A stretch of 64,000 nt of DNA from positions 1 to 64,000 of the forward strand of contig CAJTYO010000003.1 of NCBI GenBank assembly GCA_910584045.1, written 5' to 3'. Each line of letters opens with the position of its first letter. The first letter of the stretch is position 1. The notes beneath the pieces were generated by a model. The model searched no databases and had not been told where the DNA came from. It worked only from the letters and a program-made list of their open reading frames with translations. Shown here in pieces: positions 25,818 through 34,561 of this stretch. This DNA comes from an uncultured Oscillospiraceae bacterium. Its GTDB lineage: Bacteria; Bacillota; Clostridia; Oscillospirales; Oscillospiraceae. A program made the position numbers and the translations under genes.

Positions 25818-26182
25818 CAGGGCTCGCCTACGATGGAGGTGACGGTCTTGAGCACGCGCTCAATCTTGAAGGGCTTGACAATAAAGTCCTTCGCACCGGA
25901 GCGGATGGCGTCAATGACCATCGTCTCCTGACCCATGGCGGAGCACATAACCACATTGGCATTGCCGTCGGCGGCCCGAATGGCCTTCAGAGCCTCCAGA
26001 CCATCCATGTTGGGCATCGTGATGTCCATAAGGACCAGATCGGGCTTGAGAGCGTTGTACTTCTCCACGGCGTCGGCGCCGTCCACCGCCTCATGGAGGT
26101 CAGTATAGCCCGCCTTGCTGAGACCATCTTTGACTACCTTGCGCATGAACGCAGCATCGTCAACCAAAAGAATCTTAGCCAT
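25817..26182 (-). CDS. cheY: Chemotaxis response regulator CheY
   Basis: A 121-residue single-domain receiver. Acidic pair D8-D9, phosphorylation site D53 (LVLMDITMPNMDG), switch Ser81 and Lys103 (DFIVKPF) are all present. Phosphorylated CheY binds the motor switch. It is encoded between fliY, whose product removes its phosphate and probably docks it, and fliO, the same place as in Bacillus. Confidence 0.96.
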   Translation of the reverse strand: MAKILLVDDAAFMRKVVKDGLSKAGYTDLHEAVDGADAVEKYNALKPDLVLMDITMPNMDGLEALKAIRAADGNANVVMCSAMGQETMVIDAIRSGAKDFIVKPFKIERVLKTVTSIVGEP

Positions 26183-26246
26183 TACAATACACCTTTTTCC
26201 TTTACATTATTAATTAGTGGGATATATGTTATACTGCCAAATCCTA

Positions 26247-27629
26247 TTAGAATTTTGTCAGTTCATTAATGTCCGGTTTTTGCAGAATCTCGGTAATCCG
26301 GATGCCAAAATTGTCGTCGATGACCACCACGTCGCCCCGGGCAATGCACTGTCCGTTGACCAGCAGGTCCACCGGCTCGCCTGCCAGTTTGTCCAGCACT
26401 ACCAGCGAGCCCTTGGAAAACGCGATAATGTCCTGAATCTTCCGGCGGGTACGGCCGATTTCCACGGCCACCTCCAGGGAGACACCCATGATGAGGTCCA
26501 GATTCTCCTTCTGCTCCTGGCTCAGGCGGGCATCCGCGCTGAGAGGCTCCATTTTGGGCTTCTGGGTGTTAATGACTTTGGGCTCCGGCTGCTGAGGAAC
26601 CGGCTGCTGAGGCGGGTACATATAGTAGGGGGGATAGGGCGGATAGGGATACGCGCTCTGTCCCGCCGCCTGGGGCGGATAGGGAGGATAGTAGGGCATC
26701 TGTCCCTCCGCGCCCGGCATGGGAGCCGCACCAGGCTGGGGCATAGCCGCCGGCGGCGGAGTCTGAGTCGCCGGCGCAGGAGCCGGGGACGGTTCACTAG
26801 GTACACCGCCGGACATCAGCCGCTCGATCTCCTCCTGGCTGAGCGTACCGCCGGAGGAGGCCGCCGGAGCGGGCGCGGGGGCCGGGGCGGGGGCCGGGGC
26901 GGCCTCTCCGCCGCCAGACATCAGCCGCTCGATCTCCTCCTGACTGAGCGTACCGCCAGAGGAGGCCGGAGCAGGGGCGGGCTCCGGCGCGGGTGTGGCG
27001 ACAGGCTGGCCGTCCATAAAGCTCTCCGCGTCCAGATCCAGTCCAAAGCCGGTCACCAGCTCCCGGACCAGGTCCACGCCCATGACGTTCATGAACTCGC
27101 TCTCCACCACGCCCTCGATGCTCAGCTGGAAGCTGACCACCACCACAGGACCGGTCTCCACCGGGAAATGCTCCCGGCGCACCTCGTCCAGGTCCGTCAG
27201 CTCGAAGGACTCGGGGGTGGAGATGTTCACCATCCGGCCCAGCAGGTCGCTCAAAGCCGTGGAGGCGGCACCCATCATCTGGTTCATGACCTCGCACACC
27301 ACGCTGACGCTCAACTCATCAAGCTGAAACTCCTCGTCCGGCGTCTCCGTGCCCAGCAGGATGTCCACGATGGCCTTCACATCGCTGCGCTTGAGCATCA
27401 TGATGTTGCTGCCTTCCAGGCCGCTGACATACTTGATCTCCACGCCGATGGCCGGTTCGATCCGTCCCAGGCTGAAATCCTCCGCGTTGATGACCTGAAC
27501 GGTCGGGGTCGTGATGTCCACGCGGTGGTCAAGCATGTTGGAAACCGCCGTGGCAGAGGAGCCTAGGCTGATATTCATGATCTCTCCGATGGCGTCGATT
27601 ACCATCGGGCTAAATGTAAGTTCTCCCAT
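26247..27629 (-). CDS. fliY: Motor switch phosphatase FliY with duplicated docking motif
   Basis: A 460-residue protein combining a CheC-like phosphatase region (about 1-200), a long Pro/Ala linker (about 205-370) and a C-terminal FliN/SpoA domain (about 375-460). Both phosphatase sites fit (S/D)x3Ex2Nx22P: DAIGEIMN and SVVCEVMN, each with Pro after 22 residues. Bacillus FliY carries a CheY-P binding peptide at its N-terminus; here that is absent, but two copies of LSQEEIERLMSGG lie in the linker, near residues 221-239 and 257-274. The same motif starts FliM (LSQSQIDALL). ATG 27629. Confidence 0.93.
   Translation of the reverse strand: MGELTFSPMVIDAIGEIMNISLGSSATAVSNMLDHRVDITTPTVQVINAEDFSLGRIEPAIGVEIKYVSGLEGSNIMMLKRSDVKAIVDILLGTETPDEEFQLDELSVSVVCEVMNQMMGAASTALSDLLGRMVNISTPESFELTDLDEVRREHFPVETGPVVVVSFQLSIEGVVESEFMNVMGVDLVRELVTGFGLDLDAESFMDGQPVATPAPEPAPAPASSGGTLSQEEIERLMSGGGEAAPAPAPAPAPAPAASSGGTLSQEEIERLMSGGVPSEPSPAPAPATQTPPPAAMPQPGAAPMPGAEGQMPYYPPYPPQAAGQSAYPYPPYPPYYMYPPQQPVPQQPEPKVINTQKPKMEPLSADARLSQEQKENLDLIMGVSLEVAVEIGRTRRKIQDIIAFSKGSLVVLDKLAGEPVDLLVNGQCIARGDVVVIDDNFGIRITEILQKPDINELTKF
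26806..26968 (-). repeat. Direct repeat encoding two CheY-docking-like peptides in FliY
   Basis: Two near-identical units (about 26911-26968 and 26806-26862) encode SSGGTLSQEEIERLMSGG and are separated by a Pro-Ala repeat. They differ at a few synonymous positions, so the duplication is not very recent. Confidence 0.85.
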
Positions 27630-27643
27630 CAGGATACGCTCCT

Positions 27644-28633
27644 TTACGCCTTAATGTATGTCTCACCGATTTTCACGGCCATTTGCTTGTTGTGTATGCC
27701 CATACGCCCGTCGAACCATCGCCGACCGCTGATATTGAGGAAAATGGGCGCGTCCTTGGGCTGCTTGATATCCACCACGTCGCCTACATTTAAGTGGAAT
27801 ATGTCGCTTAGGAGCAGTTTCGTCCGCGCCAGTTCCGCGACGATCTCCAGATCGGAATCCCGCAGGGAATCGAAAATCTCGTCGGACTTGTCCTCCCCCG
27901 TTCGGCTGTGGACGGAGTCCCGGCTGATGACGGTGAAGATATTGGTCAACATTTCACCGGGCAGACACATGCTCAGCCGTCCGCTGCTGTTGGGGAAACG
28001 GATGTCCAGACCCACGATCACCACCGTGTCGTCATAGCCAATGAGCTGCACCAGCGTGGGGTTGGTCTCGGTGCGCACATAGGAGAACTCCAGGTTGATG
28101 TAGTTTTCCCAGCTGCGCCCCAGAAACTTCATCATGTCGCTGATGATGTCCGCATACATGCTCAGCTCCAGATCCGTCAGCTTGTAGTCGGCGTCCAGAC
28201 TGTCGTCCGGGTCCCCCTCGCCGCCCATCATCCGGTCCATCATGGTCAGCAGCACCGGCGAAGCCAGATGGATCAGGATAGGCGACTCCTCCTGCAGCTC
28301 CTCCCGGTTGATCTTCGCCAGGGCCAGCACGTCTCCCTCGCGCAGGGCATTGGAGAACTCGTAGTAGTGCAGCTCCTCAATGGACCCGACCTCGATCTCA
28401 CAGGTGGAGTGAAACATGGCGTTCAGACGGGAGTTGATAACCCGGGTATAGTTCTCATAGATACTGTTGAGAATCTTCAGGCGGTCCTTACTAAACTTTC
28501 GGGGACTGAAAAAATCATATTTTTTATATTTTTTCTCGCTGGACTCCTCTTTACTGGGGCCCTCATCCAGATTCCCGCTCTGGGCTGCCGCCAACAGGGC
28601 GTCAATTTGGCTTTGTGATAAGACTTCTGCCAT
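27644..28633 (-). CDS. fliM: Flagellar motor switch protein FliM
   Basis: A 329-residue switch protein. The N-terminal CheY-P binding peptide is intact (LSQSQIDALLAAA, residues 5-17), followed by an acidic linker, the CheC-like middle domain and a C-terminal SpoA domain (DVVDIKQPKDAPIFLNISGR). The SD GAGGAG precedes ATG 28633. It is followed by fliY after 14 bases and preceded by motB with no fliL between them. Confidence 0.96.
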   Translation of the reverse strand: MAEVLSQSQIDALLAAAQSGNLDEGPSKEESSEKKYKKYDFFSPRKFSKDRLKILNSIYENYTRVINSRLNAMFHSTCEIEVGSIEELHYYEFSNALREGDVLALAKINREELQEESPILIHLASPVLLTMMDRMMGGEGDPDDSLDADYKLTDLELSMYADIISDMMKFLGRSWENYINLEFSYVRTETNPTLVQLIGYDDTVVIVGLDIRFPNSSGRLSMCLPGEMLTNIFTVISRDSVHSRTGEDKSDEIFDSLRDSDLEIVAELARTKLLLSDIFHLNVGDVVDIKQPKDAPIFLNISGRRWFDGRMGIHNKQMAVKIGETYIKA

Positions 28634-28719
28634 ATTGTCTCCTCATTCCGAACTTTGGATTCCAAGCCGCCGCAGGCGCGGCGCGCTTCTGCTTTGACGG
28701 ATATGGCGCAGCGGACCGC

Positions 28720-29520
28720 TTATTCCGCCGCTGTCGTCAGGCTGGGATTGTTCTGGTTTGTCGTTGTGTAGTATTCGTCGATACTCCCGGCGGAGGGACT
28801 GTCAAGCGCTGTATCCGAGAAGGAGATCATCAGCTCCACCCGGCGGTTCTTTGTCCGCTCCGCCTCCTCCTGATTGTCCGCCACGGGCTTCCACTGACCG
28901 TTGCCCCGCGCCTCGAAGCGGGCGGGATTGATGGTGGTGTTCTCATGGAGGAAAGCCACCACCTCCGACGCGCGGTCGGAGGACAGCCGCCAGTCCTTGC
29001 TGGCGTTATACTCCCCCTGGGCCGTAGCTGTGTGGCCAGTGACCACTACCTGGTCGAGGAATGGCTTCGACTCCTCCAGATAGGGGACCAGACCCAGCAG
29101 CACCTCCTGCCCCGCAGGCCGCAGCACGAAGCTGTCGCCGCCGAAAAACACCGCGTCGTTGAAGGCGATAAAGACGTATCCGTCGCCGGTGCTGTAGGAC
29201 ACGGAATCCTGATTATTGGCGGCCATCTCCTCCAGGAACTCCATCATCTCCTCCATGGTGTGCTCGATGTCGCTGGTCATAGGCATATCGTTGCCCAGCT
29301 GCTCGTTGCTGTCGCCGTCGGGGCCCCGGGGGCTGTCGTCTGTACTGACGATGGCCGTCTCATTGAAGCTCTGGACAATTATCATCCATTTCTCCTGGTC
29401 GATGGTGGACATAGAGTACAGCAGGACGAAGAAGCACAGCAGCAGCGTAACCATGTCGCCGTAGGTGTCCATCCAGTTGGCGCCGCCCTCGCCGCCCTTT
29501 TTCTTTTTAATAGAAGCCAT
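28720..29520 (-). CDS. motB: Flagellar stator protein MotB
   Basis: A 266-residue stator subunit: one membrane helix near residues 20-41, a plug/linker, and a C-terminal OmpA-like peptidoglycan-binding domain (VVVTGHTATAQGE, NRRVEL). The proton- or ion-binding Asp is D22 in TYGDMVTLLL. It lies 33 bases after motA inside the fla/che operon, unlike Bacillus, where motAB are elsewhere. Residues that would decide proton or sodium use are not clear by eye. Confidence 0.95.
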   Translation of the reverse strand: MASIKKKKGGEGGANWMDTYGDMVTLLLCFFVLLYSMSTIDQEKWMIIVQSFNETAIVSTDDSPRGPDGDSNEQLGNDMPMTSDIEHTMEEMMEFLEEMAANNQDSVSYSTGDGYVFIAFNDAVFFGGDSFVLRPAGQEVLLGLVPYLEESKPFLDQVVVTGHTATAQGEYNASKDWRLSSDRASEVVAFLHENTTINPARFEARGNGQWKPVADNQEEAERTKNRRVELMISFSDTALDSPSAGSIDEYYTTTNQNNPSLTTAAE

Positions 29521-29553
29521 GTTCCGCTCCCCTCATTTCCATAGCCTCGCCCA

Positions 29554-30390
29554 TTAATCGGCGGCGTCGCCGCCCTTGCCCTTCTTATCGCCGCCCTCGC
29601 GCTGGCGCTGGGCCACGAAGGTCAGCAGCTTCTCGCGCAGAGCCTTGGGGTTGGAACCGGCCTGAATGGACATAATGCCCTCCACGATAATCAGCTTACA
29701 GAGCATCTCCTCCTCGTCCCGCTGGCGCAGCTGGTTGGCTATGGGCCCGAAAATCATGTGGGCCAGCACGCACCCGTACAGGGTGGTCACCAGGGCCGTT
29801 GCCATGGCGGGGCCCAGATTGCCGCCGCCGCTGGACACGTCCATGGCCTTCAGCATGTTGATCAGACCCACCAGCGTACCCACCATGCCGAAAGCCGGGG
29901 CTACGGAGCTTCCCTTGTCATACATGCCCGCGCCGGCCTCGTGCCGGGCGGAGGACTGCTCAATGTCGTTCATCATGATCTCACGAGCCTGGTCGGCGTC
30001 GTTGTTGTCCACGATGAGCATAATGCACTGCTTGAAGAAGGGGTCCGCCTGCTGGTTGCCCTTTTCCTCCAGGGCCAGCAGGCCGTTCTTACGGGCCACC
30101 TGGGCCAGCTCCACCAGCTCGTCGATAATGGCCAGGGGATTGTTGCCCTTGGTGTTCATAACCACCTTCAGGTGCTTGGGAATGTCCTTCAGCGCACTGG
30201 GGGGGAAGGATGCGACCACGATCATGACCGTACATCCGATGACGATGAAGATACTGGCGGGGTCAAAGAAGTTCTTCAGCTGGCCCGGGGACAGCAGTCC
30301 CTCCGTGCCGCCGAACATCATACCGACCAGCATAACCACAACTGCGCCGATAACACCGATTACATAGGTAATATTCATATCTTTTCTCAC
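29554..30390 (-). CDS. motA: Flagellar stator protein MotA
   Basis: A 278-residue stator subunit with four membrane helices. The conserved PAFGMVGTLVGLINML contains the Pro of TM3, and ATALVTTLYGCVLAHMIFGPIA is TM4. The cytoplasmic loop between TM2 and TM3 carries the charged residues that contact FliG. GTG 30390 (SD GGGGAG nine bases upstream) is favoured; ATG 30378 is possible. The SD lies in a small inverted repeat. Confidence 0.95.
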   Translation of the reverse strand: MRKDMNITYVIGVIGAVVVMLVGMMFGGTEGLLSPGQLKNFFDPASIFIVIGCTVMIVVASFPPSALKDIPKHLKVVMNTKGNNPLAIIDELVELAQVARKNGLLALEEKGNQQADPFFKQCIMLIVDNNDADQAREIMMNDIEQSSARHEAGAGMYDKGSSVAPAFGMVGTLVGLINMLKAMDVSSGGGNLGPAMATALVTTLYGCVLAHMIFGPIANQLRQRDEEEMLCKLIIVEGIMSIQAGSNPKALREKLLTFVAQRQREGGDKKGKGGDAAD

Positions 30391-30399
30391 CCATTTTAA

Positions 30400-30415
30400 C
30401 TCCCCATTAGGGGAG
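30400..30415 (-). promoter_or_regulatory. Inverted repeat covering the motA Shine-Dalgarno
   Basis: CTCCCC (30400-30405) and GGGGAG (30410-30415) form a perfect 6-bp stem with loop ATTA. In the mRNA the GGGGAG arm nearest motA is its ribosome binding site, so pairing would hide it and could lower stator synthesis. Confidence 0.5.
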
Positions 30416-30499
30416 AGATAGTCCTTTCCCAGGGCGCATTTGAAGCATGTCCAGGCCCCTCGGCTTCAACATCCCTCAAACGCGCCCCCGCCGGGCGCG

Positions 30500-30715
30500 T
30501 CAGCGCTTGTCGGATACTGTAACGATCCGGTGGACGTCCTGCACCTTGGCATTGTAGTCCTGGATCTTCTTTATAATGTCCTCGGGGGATTCCTTGACGA
30601 TGAAATAGTCCCGATTCATCATCACGATCTTGGATTCGGGGATCATCTCAATGCTCTCGATCTGGTTGTGGTTGATGAGGAAACGCTCATTGTTCCGCTT
30701 GGTCAGGACGATCAT
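30500..30715 (-). CDS. FlbD/SwrD-family flagellar protein
   Basis: A 71-residue protein of the FlbD family, which in Bacillus (SwrD) raises motor torque and stator output. The sequence begins MIVLTKRNNERFLINHNQIESIE, the family pattern, and ends with a charged helix. The start is ATG 30715 behind AAGGAG. Position between flgE and motA is the usual one in Clostridia and Bacilli. Confidence 0.9.
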   Translation of the reverse strand: MIVLTKRNNERFLINHNQIESIEMIPESKIVMMNRDYFIVKESPEDIIKKIQDYNAKVQDVHRIVTVSDKR

Positions 30716-30804
30716 ACCGTTCTCTCCTTTCTTCTCCCCCGGCCGCCATCCGGCGGCCGGGGGCCTGTGGGTCACTTGGTTACCGGGGCCTTACGGGAAG
30801 CGGC

Positions 30805-32121
30805 TTACCGCTTCATGTTCACCAGTTCCTCCAGCATGGAGTCGGTGACGGTGATAATACGGGTATTGGCCTGATAGCCGCGCTGGGTGACGATCATGTT
30901 GGCGAACTCCGTGGCCACGTCGGCAGTGGATGCCTCCAGGCCGCTGTTTTGCAGCTTGATGGCCTTCATCTGACCCAACACATCCTTGATGCCGGGAGTT
31001 GCTACAGCGTCATCGCCCTCCCCTTCAATAACAATCTGGTTGTTCAAGTATGTGCCAGGCTCCAGCAGGCCGCCGGCAATACCCACCGTCATCTCTCCCG
31101 CACCTTCCATAGCCTTGTAGAAGGGGCCGCCAACATGGGTCACGCCGTTGGGCGCATCCACCTGGGCAATCGCCACATAGCCTACCACTATAGTGTCGCC
31201 ATTATCAGCTACACCCACGATTGCGCCGTTGGAGTTAATCTGCATACCCGTCAGGGTCACGCATTTGTCCTGGGTGTTGGGGATAGGACCGGTGTATACG
31301 AGCTGCGTGTCATTGGGCGTACCGTCTGGATTCAATGGCTGGCCAACACCTTCCGGCACTGCAAAGGTCATTTCTCCGTCATCTCCCGCCGTGTAAAAGC
31401 TATCATCCGCTAGAGAGATGTTCTTCCGCGCCGTGGAGCCCTCTACGGGCACATCCAGCATACCGTATACGGGATCGTTGACATTCCACTCCGTACCAGC
31501 GGCCTTTGCTGCCTCTCGCTCTGCAGCGGTTGGTTCACGAGCTGCCAGAGGAATGCGGAGGGGAACCAGCTGGGTGCTGAGGATCAGCTTATCGCCGATG
31601 TTCTTTCCATTCATCGCCGCCGCCTTGATCTCATCCTCCGTCGCATTCGGATTATAATCCGGATTATAGACCATGGCGAAGCCCATCACCACATCGCCGC
31701 CCTTGCCCTTGGTGATGTAGCCATTGGGGTCCACATCCAAATCGCCCGCACGGGTAAGGGTCGCCTTGGTATAATCCTCTGCGCTGTTGAACTCCATATC
31801 CTTGGTCCCCAGCATAAAGAAGCCGTCGCCCTGGATCATACAGTCCAGTCCATAGCCGGTGGGATTGTAGGTGCCGGGGGCCATATTCAAGTCGATAGAG
31901 CCGACCTGCGCGCCATAACCAATCTGGGAGGGGGTGTTGCCGCCCCGGACGGCTGTACCGTCGCTGCCGGCATACATGGTGGTATAGATGGATTCCTCAA
32001 AGATCATCCGCTGGGCCTTATAGGCCACGGTGTTCACGTTGGCAATGTTGTTGCCGATGACGTTGAGGTTGGTCATGTGGGTCTTCAGGCCGCCAATGGC
32101 GGCATACATAGCTCCAGTCAT
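30805..32121 (-). CDS. flgE: Flagellar hook protein FlgE
   Basis: A 438-residue hook subunit. The axial N-terminus (NLNVIGNNIANVNTVAYKAQR) and C-terminus (EFANMIVTQRGYQANTRIITVTDSMLEELVNM) are typical, and YGLDCMIQGDGFFML is the FlgE core. Length is larger than Bacillus FlgE (264) and similar to enterobacterial hooks, so it has an extra surface domain near residues 150-330. It follows flgD and the TIGR02530 gene. ATG 32121. Confidence 0.94.
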   Translation of the reverse strand: MTGAMYAAIGGLKTHMTNLNVIGNNIANVNTVAYKAQRMIFEESIYTTMYAGSDGTAVRGGNTPSQIGYGAQVGSIDLNMAPGTYNPTGYGLDCMIQGDGFFMLGTKDMEFNSAEDYTKATLTRAGDLDVDPNGYITKGKGGDVVMGFAMVYNPDYNPNATEDEIKAAAMNGKNIGDKLILSTQLVPLRIPLAAREPTAAEREAAKAAGTEWNVNDPVYGMLDVPVEGSTARKNISLADDSFYTAGDDGEMTFAVPEGVGQPLNPDGTPNDTQLVYTGPIPNTQDKCVTLTGMQINSNGAIVGVADNGDTIVVGYVAIAQVDAPNGVTHVGGPFYKAMEGAGEMTVGIAGGLLEPGTYLNNQIVIEGEGDDAVATPGIKDVLGQMKAIKLQNSGLEASTADVATEFANMIVTQRGYQANTRIITVTDSMLEELVNMKR

Positions 32122-32212
32122 TCGATCATAATCTCCTTTACCCTTTAGCGCCGCCGCTCTCCCGTCAATCGGGCGGGAGGGCTAAGCATCCTGTAAAAGG
32201 TCCTGCTTTTTC

Positions 32213-32608
32213 TCACTTAAGAAGGACGGCGCCGTCAATATTGGTGAAAATGTTGTCCTGCATCTCTTCCTGGGACATGGTGGTAATCACCCGCCCGTGG
32301 GGGATGTTGATGATGAACGCCCTTGTGGCGTCAAAAGCCAGGATGTTGGTCGCCCCCTTGGCGCTGGCCCGCTCCACGCTGTCGGCCAGCTGGTCCATCA
32401 ATGTGGGGGTCACCTCGATGCCCCGCTCCTCCGCCCGCGCCTTGGCGTGCTTGGAAAAGGCCACGGAGAAGCTCTCCGCCGCCGGGGCAGCGCTCTGGAT
32501 CTCCCGCTGGAGCATAGAGCCGAATTGGCTTCCCGCTTCCCTGCGGCGAACCGACTGCACCTGCTCCACGTGGCTGAGCCGGTCTATGGGGGTGATTCGT
32601 TCTGTCAT
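32213..32608 (-). CDS. TIGR02530-family flagellar operon protein
   Basis: A 131-residue protein of the family found between flgD and flgE in Firmicutes. The pattern FSKHAKARAEERGIEVTP and TNILAFDATRAFIINIPHGRVITTM is characteristic. Its function is poorly defined. It lies 39 bases after flgD and has ATG 32608 behind AGAGGA. Confidence 0.85.
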   Translation of the reverse strand: MTERITPIDRLSHVEQVQSVRRREAGSQFGSMLQREIQSAAPAAESFSVAFSKHAKARAEERGIEVTPTLMDQLADSVERASAKGATNILAFDATRAFIINIPHGRVITTMSQEEMQDNIFTNIDGAVLLK

Positions 32609-32647
32609 AGTATCGTCCTCTTTCCGGCGCGATGCAGGGGAGGAATG

Positions 32648-33373
32648 TTATCCCAGCGCCTTAGGTACGGCCTGACTGGCGGCATCCGTTCCGTCCGTCG
32701 TATTATCGTTGTTCCCGCCCGGGTTCTCGGTGTTCTCCGGCGCGTCGGGATTCTGGGGTGCATCGGGATTCTCAGGGCCCTCCGACGCATCGGGGTCCTT
32801 GGGACCATCGGGGTTCTCCACACCACCGGGATTTTCCACATCGCCGGGGTTCTCCCCTTCTCCAGGCTTCTCCGTATCCTCGGGCTTCTTGGGCAGCCTG
32901 CCCACGGCCAGAATATGGGTAATGGGGAACATCTCGTCGCCGATATAGACCACCCGCTGTCCATTATAGGTTCCCGTAGCGGTTACAACGCCGACCTTTT
33001 CACCCGTAACCTCACCCTTGTTATTGACGATGGCCATAGTCACTTCCTTGCCCACCAGAGAGGCGGTATAGCTCTGGATGTTGGCCTCGGTCAGATCTTG
33101 AACCTGGGTGCTCATCTCGGTGATGGCCTGCATGACGGTCATGGAGATGATCTGGTTCATCATGTCGTTGGTGTCGGCCTGGTTGTCGATGGTCTGGTTT
33201 TGCAGCTGGGTCACCATCAGCAACAGCATATCCTCGAAGGACAGCGTGTTGTTGCTCTCGGAGGAATCGCTCCGAACCTCGCGGCTGTAACCGGTCTGGG
33301 CCTCCTTGGCCTTCTGCAGCGCGCCGTAATTCAGATCATAGCTCCCCACAATATCATTGATTGAATTGCTCAT
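32648..33373 (-). CDS. flgD: Flagellar hook capping protein FlgD
   Basis: A 241-residue hook scaffold. The N-terminus has the FlgD export/cap region (LSFEDMLLLMVTQLQNQT) and TEANIQSYTASLVGKEVTM leads into the Ig-like part. The last 75 residues are low-complexity Pro/Asp/Asn/Glu repeats of the type ENPDxP, replacing a normal C-terminal domain. FlgD is removed when the hook is complete. It lies between fliK and the TIGR02530 gene. Confidence 0.9.
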   Translation of the reverse strand: MSNSINDIVGSYDLNYGALQKAKEAQTGYSREVRSDSSESNNTLSFEDMLLLMVTQLQNQTIDNQADTNDMMNQIISMTVMQAITEMSTQVQDLTEANIQSYTASLVGKEVTMAIVNNKGEVTGEKVGVVTATGTYNGQRVVYIGDEMFPITHILAVGRLPKKPEDTEKPGEGENPGDVENPGGVENPDGPKDPDASEGPENPDAPQNPDAPENTENPGGNNDNTTDGTDAASQAVPKALG

Positions 33374-33394
33374 TCGCCTTTCTACTCCTTCTTA

Positions 33395-34537
33395 TCACTC
33401 ATCCGTACCGAACAGGCCCAGTCGCAGTTTCTGCATGAACTCCTCCGCGCTGGAGGTCTCCTCCTCATGATCCTGCTGCTGGTTCCGGTTCTGGTGCTGG
33501 CCCCGTCCGTCGGGATCGGCCTGCTGGAAGTGCTGCTCCTGGCTCTCCTGGCCCCGCTGGACCTCCAGATGGACATTCTCGTGACCGTAACCCTGGAGCG
33601 CCGTCTGCAGGCCGTTGAGATGCTGGTTGAGCAACCCCTCCGCCTTGGGCGTGGATGCGTGGAGCACCACCTGGAGCGCGCCATTCACATCCCGGGTCAT
33701 CTCGATAACCAGGCTGCCCAAATTCTGGGGGGCCAGGCGGATCTCAATGCGCTCTTGTCCGGTCTGCACCGCCGTGCGGATAGTGTCGGCCAGATTTTCC
33801 TCCATCTCGGGCTTCTGGGTGTCCACCACCTCATAGCGCTCGCCCACCTTCACGGGCACCACACGAGTGTCCTCAAATACGGGCTGTTCCGCCGCGGCCA
33901 TCTCGCCGCTGGGCTCCTCTGTCTCCTCGCGGTCCACTCGGACCTCGGACACCGCCTCGGGCTTGTCTGTCTCCTGGACCTGCCGCTGGGGGGCCGTCTG
34001 TTGAGTCTGGACGTTCTGTGCGCCCTCCTGCTGTTGGGGGCCCTCCTCCATGGCCTGCTGGAAATCCTTGGGCTGCTGTTCCATGGAAACCTCCGCGCCG
34101 ATGCCGCTGTCCACAGACGTGTCCATCTCCGTCATCTCGCCGGTCAAATCCATGGCGGCGCCCTCCACAGTCTCCTGGGGAATGGGATCAATGACCGCCT
34201 CCACCGGCTCACCGGCGGCCTCCACGATCTCAGGCCGGATGAGGGTCATAACGTTCACTGCGTTGGGGTTGGCGACCAGGGTCTCAGGCTTGAGCTCCTC
34301 GTCCTCCTTCTGAACGGGGGCCGTCTCACCGTCCTGAACCTCGCCGTCCTCCCTGACGGGCTTGCCAGCGGAATCCTTGTCCTTGGACCCTGCCGCCTTG
34401 TTGGACTGCTGCATCATATCCTGGAAGCTGACCGCATCCTGTCCCGCCTTATCCTTGCTGGCCGTTCCCGGCATGGCGGTCAGGCTGGCCGCCAGCTTCT
34501 GCATCTGCTGCAGCAATGCGTTTTCTACTGTGTTCAC
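33395..34537 (-). CDS. fliK: Flagellar hook-length control protein FliK
   Basis: A 380-residue Gln/Glu/Pro-rich protein. Low similarity is normal for FliK, but the C-terminal domain is recognisable: GQERIEIRLAPQNLGSLVIEM, then AEGLLNQHLNGLQTALQGYG, the part that contacts FlhB and stops hook growth. The tail is Gln/His-rich. GTG 34537 is the likely start (SD AGAGGTG). It lies directly before flgD. Confidence 0.88.
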   Translation of the reverse strand: MNTVENALLQQMQKLAASLTAMPGTASKDKAGQDAVSFQDMMQQSNKAAGSKDKDSAGKPVREDGEVQDGETAPVQKEDEELKPETLVANPNAVNVMTLIRPEIVEAAGEPVEAVIDPIPQETVEGAAMDLTGEMTEMDTSVDSGIGAEVSMEQQPKDFQQAMEEGPQQQEGAQNVQTQQTAPQRQVQETDKPEAVSEVRVDREETEEPSGEMAAAEQPVFEDTRVVPVKVGERYEVVDTQKPEMEENLADTIRTAVQTGQERIEIRLAPQNLGSLVIEMTRDVNGALQVVLHASTPKAEGLLNQHLNGLQTALQGYGHENVHLEVQRGQESQEQHFQQADPDGRGQHQNRNQQQDHEEETSSAEEFMQKLRLGLFGTDE

Positions 34538-34561
34538 TGTCTGGTTTCACCTCTTTTACGG

